DNA of 11,233 nt from CAZWUZ01 sp964637655 [NCBI: uncultured bacterium] (lineage in GTDB: Bacteria; DAOPZR01). This document shows, piece after piece, positions 5,662-11,233 of the stretch (positions within the stretch are counted from its first letter, which is position 1; the number at the start of each line of letters is the position of its first letter). The position numbers and the translations under genes are program-made. Below the pieces are notes generated by a model. That model made no database searches. It had not been told where the DNA came from and worked only from the letters and a program-made list of their open reading frames with translations. The stretch is taken from contig CAZWUZ010000116.1 of the NCBI GenBank assembly GCA_964637655.1, positions 1-11,233 of the forward strand. Direction: 5' to 3'.

Positions 5662-7695
5662 TCAGCGCGCCAGTTCCAGCGTTCCCGCCTCGATCAGCAG
5701 CAGCGCGTAGCCGTCCTGCGGCCATGCCCGGCGCAGGGCAAAGCGCACATCCCGACCCGCGAGCAGTTCCTCCGCCAGCACCGGTTTGAGCGGCAATCCG
5801 GCCAGCGCCGACGGGTAGGCCAGGTCGGGCAACGCCGGGTAATCCTCCCTTAGCCGCACCAGCGCCGTGCGTCGCGCCAGCGGCTCGCTGCCCTGCACGC
5901 GCAGGCCGCGCGGCAGCACGACAAAGCGGCAGCGGGTGGCCACACAGTACTCGAAGAGCGCATCCACCGACTGATAGTCGGGGGTCATCCATGCGCCCTG
6001 CCGGAGACGCACACGGTCGAAGACACGCTGCTGCGCGAGGTAGAACGGCAGCGGCACATCGTCAGGCGGGCAGTAGATGCCGGTGCCGGGTGGCATGGCG
6101 GCCAGTGCCGCCGCCGCCTGCGGCCACGGCAGCAGGTAGTGCGCGCGTGTGCGCAGCGTGAGGAATTCTGTTCCCGACGCCAGCAGGCCGTGCAGGCAGA
6201 GGGGAAGCGCGAGCAGCAGCGCCGGCAGCCAGGCGGGGAGACGCAGGCGGGCGCTGAGCGCCAGCAGGCGCGCGACGAGAAGCACGACGCCCGCGGTGCC
6301 GGCCAGCCACCAGTCGGGACGCGTCGCGGCTGCCGTCAGCGGGAGGAAGCCGACCGTGCCCAGCAGCAGGGCACACGCCTGGCGTTCAGGCGCACCATCG
6401 GGCAGGAAAACGAGCAGCAGGCCGGCCGCAACCAGCAGCAGGCCGCAGCCGATGGCCAGGAGCAGTGCCGGGCCGCCGCCATGCAGCAGCAGGCCGGCAG
6501 CGGCAGCCGCGATGATGATGACCATGCCGGCCGCCCGCGGCAGACCGGCAACCACTGCTATGGCAGCGAGCACCGCCAGCGCGCAGAGCACATACGAGAG
6601 CAGTGCCGGGAGCGCCAGCCAGGTGACAACCAGGCGCGCCGGCTGCTGCAGCAGTGCCGGGTCGGGAAGCAGGCGGTCGAGCCCGCTCACGCTGCCGGCA
6701 GCACGCACGGCATACACCAGCGTCGCTGCCGCCAGCACGCCCCCCCAGAGGCGCAAACGCTCCACGCGCGACAGAGCCTCATCGTCACGCAGCGCCGCGA
6801 CGAGCAGCAGCACCACCGCCGGCAGCAGCGCCGGCGACCAGGCCGCCGCGAGCAGCAGCGCCAGCCAGAGCGCAGGCGCGGCGGGACGCCGGTCCTGCAC
6901 CCGCCAGAGGGTGCTCAGCAGCAGTCCGCCGACGAGCAGCAGGCAGCCGGACTGCACGGAGACGTGGGCATAGTGGAACGAGGCGGGATTGAACAGCACG
7001 AGCGCCAGTCCGAGCAGCGCGCCGGTGCGGATGCCGGTCAGGCGCCAGAGCAGCTGATGCCAGACCATACCGGTCGCGGCAAAGACCAGCAGTTGCAGGG
7101 TGCGGCTGGCCGGTTCGCTGATGCCGCAGAGCGTCAGCCAGCATGTCTGCAGCAGGACGGGGGACGGTTCCGTGGTCGTGGCCAGTGGCAGGCGATGCGC
7201 CAGCACGGTCACGCCACCGACCAGCAGCAGCCAGAGGGTGAGATGCCAGCGGAACCGCCAGCGCCGCCAGCAGAGCGCGCCGGCCAGCAGGGCGAGCGCG
7301 AGCACGACGACCGCTGCCAGCGGCGACGGACGGGCAGCGGCACCGAGACGCATGGCATTGACCGCCGCCGCCATCAGGTCGGGCTGATGGTCGCGCCCCT
7401 GCGGCAGCCCGTCGAAAAGAAACGCCAGCTGCGCGGCGGCAAAGAGGGCAAGCAGCAGCCACTCCGCGCGCCCGAACAGCAGCCGCCAGCGTCGCCGCGG
7501 TTTTTCTGCGGCGGGGACGCTCCACCCGAAGAGCAGCACGCTGAGCGCCGCGAGCAGCAGCAGCAGCAGCAGGTCGGCAAGCCATGAACCGGTCAGGCGG
7601 ATGCCGAGCGGCAGGATAAACAGCAGCGACCAGAGCAGCAGCTTGAGACGGAACGGATCACGCGCGGCATGCGCGCGCAGGTGGTTCAGAAACAC
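5662..7695 (-). CDS. Large polytopic membrane protein, possible GT-C-type glycosyltransferase
   Basis: About 677 residues with roughly a dozen or more hydrophobic segments between residues 18 and 505, then a soluble C-terminal domain of about 150 residues (520-677). The layout of a first loop with acidic residues (FDGLPQGRDHQPDL, 94-107), many helices and a C-terminal extracytoplasmic domain is like GT-C enzymes of the PMT/ArnT kind, which use lipid-linked sugars. No diagnostic motif settles this, and the substrate is unknown. The C-terminal part contains YCPPDDVPLPFYL (541-553) and CRFVVLPRGL (589-598), which look like an alpha/beta domain. The start is uncertain: GTG at 7695 is preferred because it overlaps the upstream stop by 10 nt; GTG at 7779 would add 28 residues and give a 94-nt overlap. 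Neither has a convincing Shine-Dalgarno. It is the last gene of the miaA-hflX operon, and its stop abuts the converging ATPase gene. Confidence 0.75.
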   Translation of the reverse strand: MFLNHLRAHAARDPFRLKLLLWSLLFILPLGIRLTGSWLADLLLLLLLAALSVLLFGWSVPAAEKPRRRWRLLFGRAEWLLLALFAAAQLAFLFDGLPQGRDHQPDLMAAAVNAMRLGAAARPSPLAAVVVLALALLAGALCWRRWRFRWHLTLWLLLVGGVTVLAHRLPLATTTEPSPVLLQTCWLTLCGISEPASRTLQLLVFAATGMVWHQLLWRLTGIRTGALLGLALVLFNPASFHYAHVSVQSGCLLLVGGLLLSTLWRVQDRRPAAPALWLALLLAAAWSPALLPAVVLLLVAALRDDEALSRVERLRLWGGVLAAATLVYAVRAAGSVSGLDRLLPDPALLQQPARLVVTWLALPALLSYVLCALAVLAAIAVVAGLPRAAGMVIIIAAAAAGLLLHGGGPALLLAIGCGLLLVAAGLLLVFLPDGAPERQACALLLGTVGFLPLTAAATRPDWWLAGTAGVVLLVARLLALSARLRLPAWLPALLLALPLCLHGLLASGTEFLTLRTRAHYLLPWPQAAAALAAMPPGTGIYCPPDDVPLPFYLAQQRVFDRVRLRQGAWMTPDYQSVDALFEYCVATRCRFVVLPRGLRVQGSEPLARRTALVRLREDYPALPDLAYPSALAGLPLKPVLAEELLAGRDVRFALRRAWPQDGYALLLIEAGTLELAR
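7553..7572 (-). repeat. Short (CTG)6 trinucleotide tract encoding a Leu run
   Basis: Six consecutive CAG units on the plus strand (7555-7572) read as CTG codons on the coding strand. They lie within a run of seven leucines (residues 42-48) in the second hydrophobic segment of the membrane protein. In-frame slippage would change only the helix length. Confidence 0.7.
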
Positions 7696-9593
7696 GCGGG
7701 GGCGGGCAGGTCCCAGTGCGCGGGGAGCCCCGCGGGCTTGTCGACATGCAGAAAACTGCGCGTGCCGAGCAGTTGCCACCTGCCGTCCGTGCGGGCATAG
7801 GTCGCGGCATTGCCCGCCTCGTCCTCCAGCCAGAGCATGTCGCCCTCGTCGAGGTCATCAGGGTCGATGGAAAACGAGCGCCGCGCGGCAAGTGCTGCAT
7901 CGCGCCAGAAGAGCGACCACGCGTTGATGAGCTGGCGGCGATGGAAGCCGACTGCCAGCGGGCGGAGGTCGCGCGCCGGCTGCCAGGCGAGCACACGCAG
8001 CGCACCCGCCTCATCTGTGGCGACCAGTTCCTCATCCTGTTCCGTCAGCACCGGCGGGGTCAGATCGAGCAGCACCGTCAGCCGCGTTTCCGCCACGCAG
8101 GCGCTGTCATCCCACAGACCAAGACGCAGGTCATTGTCACCTTCGCGCAGCAGTTCCAGCGGCACGAAAACCGTCGTGGTGAAGCGCCGGTCGCTGAACG
8201 GCAGCCGCACGCTGGCGCCGGCGGCATTCGTAATACTCAGCGCCGTCAGCGGCGCCGTGCTGCCGAACTGCGCCACCCCGGCCAGCAGCGGAATGACCAC
8301 GCCGTCGGGGCGCACCTTCTCCGGCCGGATGGCCGCAGTATCCGTCGCATAAAACGCGGGGCGCGAAGCTGCTGCCCCGGCACATTCCTGCAGCCGCGCA
8401 TCGAGCAGCGCAAAAAACGCCGTTGCGTCCTGCTGTTGCGGCACGCGCGTCAGCCGCACGTTGCCGTCCCGGCAGTCCGCCACGTGATAGATGCCGCGCT
8501 GCACCAGTTCGCCCAGCCGCCGGCAGAGGCGCAGTTCCGCCATCGCGTCATGCTGCACGCTGCCGGGGCGGTAGTAGATTTCGCTTTCCGTGTAGAACGG
8601 GCCATGCCCTTCCAGTGCGTTGAGCGGCGGTGCATAGTGTGCCGCCAGTTCCCGCGGCACAGCCGCAGAAGCGCCGGCTGGACGCTGCTGCAGGAAAAAC
8701 GCGGTCAACGAACCGGCAGCAGCCACCCGTTCCGTGCGGTAGAGCAGCCAGCCACCCGCAATCGTCACCACCATCGCCACCATGAGCAGGTCACGTGCCC
8801 GCTGCGCGCGAAAGCGAAACACCGACCAGGCGGCAACTGCCAGCGCCGCCAGCACCAGCGTCAGCATAATTGCTGTTCCGTACACCCCGCCGGCGCGGTG
8901 CTGCCAGGCATCACCCAGCCAGAACCCGTGCTCGGGCAGCAGCAGCCGCACCAGCAGCAACACCATCAGCGCGGCTATGCCCGTGCCTAAGTACAGCCAG
9001 GCGCGCGGCCTGCTGCCATGACGTATGCCCGCCATGCCAGCGACAATGAGTGCCGCCGCGCCCGCCAGCGTACCGCCATGCCCGGCATCGGCGAAGTAGA
9101 GCAGCGCCACGGTCAGGAAGAGGCGCAGCCGCTGTGTCGCTGCACACAGCAGCGCGACCCCGGTCAGCGGGTAAAGGTGCGGCAACAGCAGCGCCAGCGC
9201 GGCCAGCAGCAGCGCCGCAGCCGCAGCCAGCAGGGCGTCTTTTGTCACCGCGGTCACCCGGCGCTGCACATAAGCGATAACCGCGGTGTAGTAGAGCGCC
9301 TGCCACCACTCGTACACGCTGCTGGTCAGGCCGAAGGCCGGCAGGTCGGGGGTAAAGTGCACCAGCACGGCGAAGAGCGCGACAAGCGGACGCCAGTAAT
9401 ACGCCAGATAGTTGACGCCCAGCCACAACGAATCGAAGCCGCCGGTCTGCCAGAACTGCCGGAGCAGCTGCCACCCGGCGATGGCGGTGTCGGTCTGCCG
9501 CAGCAGGGCGAAACGCCACGCCAGCAGGGCGAAGACCGCGAGCAGCGTCAGCGGCGCGAGCCAGGCACGGCGCACGCTGTCAGAGTTCGTCAT
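7686..9593 (-). CDS. Membrane protein with GT-C-like N-terminal half and Ig-like extracytoplasmic C-terminus
   Basis: A 635-residue protein. The N-terminal half has about ten hydrophobic segments (roughly 11-31, 65-80, 97-112, 120-140, 143-152, 157-170, 175-190, 198-219, 238-257, 268-285). The stretch NYLAYYWRPLVALFAVLVHF (61-80), with YEWWQALYYTAVIAYVQRR following, matches the YYRPL...h...LLY...RR pattern of GT-C proteins of the TMTC/PMT superfamily. I infer a membrane glycosyltransferase or a relative that has lost activity. Residues 310-635 are soluble. They include DLTPPVL (510-516) and DEAGNAA (591-597), the DxTPP and DxAGN landmarks of bacterial Ig-like beta-sandwich domains. The ATG at 9593 overlaps the hflX stop by 14 nt and lacks a clear Shine-Dalgarno. 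The exact function is unknown. Confidence 0.8.
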   Translation of the reverse strand: MTNSDSVRRAWLAPLTLLAVFALLAWRFALLRQTDTAIAGWQLLRQFWQTGGFDSLWLGVNYLAYYWRPLVALFAVLVHFTPDLPAFGLTSSVYEWWQALYYTAVIAYVQRRVTAVTKDALLAAAAALLLAALALLLPHLYPLTGVALLCAATQRLRLFLTVALLYFADAGHGGTLAGAAALIVAGMAGIRHGSRPRAWLYLGTGIAALMVLLLVRLLLPEHGFWLGDAWQHRAGGVYGTAIMLTLVLAALAVAAWSVFRFRAQRARDLLMVAMVVTIAGGWLLYRTERVAAAGSLTAFFLQQRPAGASAAVPRELAAHYAPPLNALEGHGPFYTESEIYYRPGSVQHDAMAELRLCRRLGELVQRGIYHVADCRDGNVRLTRVPQQQDATAFFALLDARLQECAGAAASRPAFYATDTAAIRPEKVRPDGVVIPLLAGVAQFGSTAPLTALSITNAAGASVRLPFSDRRFTTTVFVPLELLREGDNDLRLGLWDDSACVAETRLTVLLDLTPPVLTEQDEELVATDEAGALRVLAWQPARDLRPLAVGFHRRQLINAWSLFWRDAALAARRSFSIDPDDLDEGDMLWLEDEAGNAATYARTDGRWQLLGTRSFLHVDKPAGLPAHWDLPAPACF

Positions 9594-10887
9594 CGCGGCG
9601 GCGCCACTGGTAGGCGGGCGAGAGCAGTTCTACCGCATAGCCGCGCGTCTTGAGCGATTCGAGGAATTCGGGGGCGGCGCTGAAAGTCATCAGCATCACG
9701 TTGCCGTCCTCGCTGTACTCCTTGCTCACCTCCGCGCTGTTCGGCTCGATGAGCGCCAGCGCCTCACGCTGCTGCGCATGATGCAGCGCCACGCGCGCGG
9801 GGACCCACGCGGCGCGCAGCACGCGCGACAGCGTCGTGGCGAACTTGTCGAGGCCTTCACCCGTGCGCGCGGAGACGGCGACCGCGTTCGGGTACTTGCG
9901 GAACTTGTGCACGCGGAAGCGGTTCGGCACGAGGTCGAGCTTATTGAGCACCGACACCACCGGCTTGCGGTCCGCCTGCAGCTCCTTGAGCGTGCGCACG
10001 ACCTCGTGCACGCGTTCCTCGACCCCCGGTTCGGCGATGTCGATGACGTGCAGGAGCAGGTCCGCCTCCTGCACCTCTTCGAGCGTGGCGCGGAAAGCCG
10101 CGATGAGCTGCGGCGGCAGCTGGCTGATGAACCCGACGGTATCGGAGATCAGCACCTGCGCCCCGTCGGGGAGGCGGTAGCGGCGCACGGCGGGATCGAG
10201 CGTGGCAAAGAGCTTGTCCTCGACGAGCTTGTTGCTCCCGGTGAGCGCATTGAGCAGCGCGGACTTGCCCGCGTTGGTGTAGCCGACCAGCGCGCAGACG
10301 GGTTTTCCCTGCCGCCCCTTGCGCTGCTCGCGGCGGCTGCGCATGACCCCCTCGAGCTTCTCCTTGACATCGTCGATGCGTTTCTGGATGGTGCGGCGGT
10401 CGTACTCGGTCTGCTTTTCGCCCGGCCCGCGCATGCCGACCACGGCAATCTGCTGGGCGAACGTGGTGCCATGCCCCGAGAGGCGGGTGAGCTGGTACGA
10501 CAGCGAGGCGAGTTCCACCTGCAGTTTCGCCTCCTGCGTATGCGCCCGCTGCGCGAAAATGAAGATGATGAGTTCGGTGCGGTTGAGCACCGGCACCCCC
10601 ACCTCCTCCTTGAGGTTGCGTTCCTGCGACGGGGAGAGCGGGTTGTCGAAGATGACCGCGGTTGCCTGCGCATCCGCGACCAGTTGTTTGAGTTCCCCCA
10701 CCTTCCCCTTGCCGAAAAAGGTCTTGGGGTCCGCCTTCTCGCGCTGCTGCACGAGCTGCCCGGCGACCGTGGCGCCGGCAGTGGCGGCGAGCGCCGCCAG
10801 TTCGTTGAGCGGCGCGGCGACCTTTTCCTCCTTCGCGGTCAAAACGCGCGCGAGGATGACCCGTTCAAGCGGCAGCGCGGACGGCAT
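9580..10887 (-). CDS. hflX: HflX, ribosome-associated GTPase
   Basis: A complete 435-residue protein. HflX binds the 50S subunit and splits stalled or stressed ribosomes. The N-terminal domain contains FFGKGKVGEL (57-66) and the LNRTELIIFIFAQRAHTQEA block (101-120), followed by the glycine-rich GMRGPGEKQTEYDRR (151-165). GTPase motifs: G1 GYTNAGKS (202-209), G2 FATLDP (227-232), G3 DTVGF (249-253), G4 NKLD (315-318), and VSARTGEGL (338-346) near G5. The segment GEKQTEYDRR differs from the common GETQLETDRR form. The ATG at 10887 lies inside the end of miaA (23-nt overlap) and has AAGGAG at 10900-10895, seven bases upstream. The miaA-hflX pairing is frequent in bacteria. Its stop overlaps the next membrane-protein gene by 14 nt. 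Confidence 0.95.
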   Translation of the reverse strand: MPSALPLERVILARVLTAKEEKVAAPLNELAALAATAGATVAGQLVQQREKADPKTFFGKGKVGELKQLVADAQATAVIFDNPLSPSQERNLKEEVGVPVLNRTELIIFIFAQRAHTQEAKLQVELASLSYQLTRLSGHGTTFAQQIAVVGMRGPGEKQTEYDRRTIQKRIDDVKEKLEGVMRSRREQRKGRQGKPVCALVGYTNAGKSALLNALTGSNKLVEDKLFATLDPAVRRYRLPDGAQVLISDTVGFISQLPPQLIAAFRATLEEVQEADLLLHVIDIAEPGVEERVHEVVRTLKELQADRKPVVSVLNKLDLVPNRFRVHKFRKYPNAVAVSARTGEGLDKFATTLSRVLRAAWVPARVALHHAQQREALALIEPNSAEVSKEYSEDGNVMLMTFSAAPEFLESLKTRGYAVELLSPAYQWRRRDDEL

Positions 10888-11233
10888 CGAGCATCTCCTT
10901 CTCCCGTGACGGGGTGAACCAGCGGATGCGGGCGTCAGGCCCGAACCAGGTCTGCTGACGCTTGGCGAAATGACGCGTGTCGCGCGCCATCAGCCGGCGC
11001 GCCTGCGCTTCGTCCCATTCCCCGCGCAAAAACGCGATGGCATGACGGTAGCCGAGGGTACGCAGCGGTTTGAGGTCGGGCGGATACTGTGCCAGCAGGG
11101 TGCGGCATTCGTCGAGCAGCCCGCCCTGCCACATGCGCGCCACGCGCGCATCGATGCGCGCGTAGAGTTCCGCGCGTTCGCGCTGCAGCCCGAGCATGAC
11201 GAACGGCCACGGGGCGGGCGGGGAGGAGGCCGG
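10865..11233 (-). CDS. miaA: MiaA C-terminus, tRNA dimethylallyltransferase (partial)
   Basis: The last 122 codons are present; the gene begins beyond the right edge, and the frame is open from 11233. MiaA transfers a dimethylallyl group to A37 of tRNAs that read codons starting with U. The fragment shows the family C-terminal landmarks: a LxRERxELYxRIDxRV block just after FVMLGL, WQGGLLDECRTLL, the LRTLGYRHAIAFLRGE motif and the highly conserved DTRHFAKRQQTWFGPD. The N-terminal P-loop and catalytic residues are outside the window. The end of the gene carries the Shine-Dalgarno and start of hflX. Confidence 0.93.
   Translation of the reverse strand, partial: PASSPPAPWPFVMLGLQRERAELYARIDARVARMWQGGLLDECRTLLAQYPPDLKPLRTLGYRHAIAFLRGEWDEAQARRLMARDTRHFAKRQQTWFGPDARIRWFTPSREKEMLDAVRAAA

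Noticed and set aside
6139-7587. 482-codon plus-strand open frame rich in Gln and Arg
   Set aside because: It is the complement of CTG/GCC-rich membrane-segment codons of the minus-strand gene (CAG reads as Gln), so its composition is explained without a gene. No promoter or Shine-Dalgarno was seen.
7696-7779. 28-residue upstream extension of the second membrane protein (GTG at 7779)
   Set aside because: It would overlap the upstream gene by 94 nt and adds an Arg/Ala-rich stretch of antisense character. It cannot be fully excluded because neither start has a good ribosome-binding site.
7716-8990. 424-codon plus-strand open frame
   Set aside because: Antisense to the GT-C-like membrane protein. 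Its composition is His/Gln/Arg-rich with no domain.
9412-10917. 501-codon plus-strand open frame
   Set aside because: Antisense to hflX, which carries all GTPase motifs. The product is Arg/Leu/Asp-rich shadow sequence.
1-11233. Mobile elements, CRISPR arrays, tRNA/rRNA genes, riboswitches
   Set aside because: No transposase or integrase frame, spaced direct repeats, tRNA-like cloverleaf or long terminal inverted repeats were seen. Apart from 4378-4516 there is no room outside coding sequence.

Overview
This is a GC-rich, gene-dense bacterial chromosome segment with no mobile element, CRISPR array, rRNA or tRNA visible. It holds eleven genes: nine complete, and two cut by the window edges (ruvA at the left, miaA at the right). 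Short overlaps (ATGA, GTGA and TTGA junctions), Shine-Dalgarno sites of the GGAGG type, GTG/TTG starts and sigma70-like promoters fit a bacterium with a standard genetic code. The EF-G-like FusA2-type GTPase, the yebC-ruvC-ruvA linkage, the miaA-hflX pair and the large GT-C-like membrane proteins do not fix the phylum. An environmental Gram-negative lineage, for example in the PVC group or a deltaproteobacterial-type lineage, is a guess only.

Left block (1-4377, all minus strand): a compact five-gene operon read right to left: EF-G-like GTPase, yebC/TACO1-type factor, an unrecognised six-segment membrane protein, ruvC, ruvA (N-terminus only). Gaps are -4 to +3 nt, so these are almost certainly co-transcribed and translationally coupled. 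The block joins translation-associated factors to the Holliday-junction resolution machinery. ruvB presumably follows outside the window.

Centre (4378-4516): the only intergenic region with recognisable promoters. Two near-consensus sigma70-type promoters lie back to back with their -35 boxes 15 bp apart. The leftward one serves the EF-G/yebC/ruv operon. The rightward one ends so close to the glycosyltransferase start codon that its mRNA should be leaderless or nearly so.

Right of it (4517-5661, plus strand): a two-gene unit with a 2-nt gap: a GT2 glycosyltransferase of the dolichyl/polyprenyl-phosphate sugar transferase type, and a small RsbW/SpoIIAB-like ATPase. It meets the next operon tail to tail with no spacer, and a 9-bp perfect inverted repeat sits over the junction.

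Right block (5662-11233, minus strand): miaA (C-terminus), hflX, and two large polytopic membrane proteins, all overlapping by 10 to 23 nt. The first membrane protein has a GT-C-like N-terminal half and a long soluble C-terminal region ending in an Ig-like segment. The second has many membrane segments and a soluble C-terminal domain. They look like cell-envelope glycan enzymes or their accessory proteins, coupled to the tRNA-modification/ribosome-rescue pair miaA-hflX. The nearby polyprenyl-phosphate sugar transferase could in principle make the lipid-linked sugar donor that GT-C enzymes use, but this functional link is inference.
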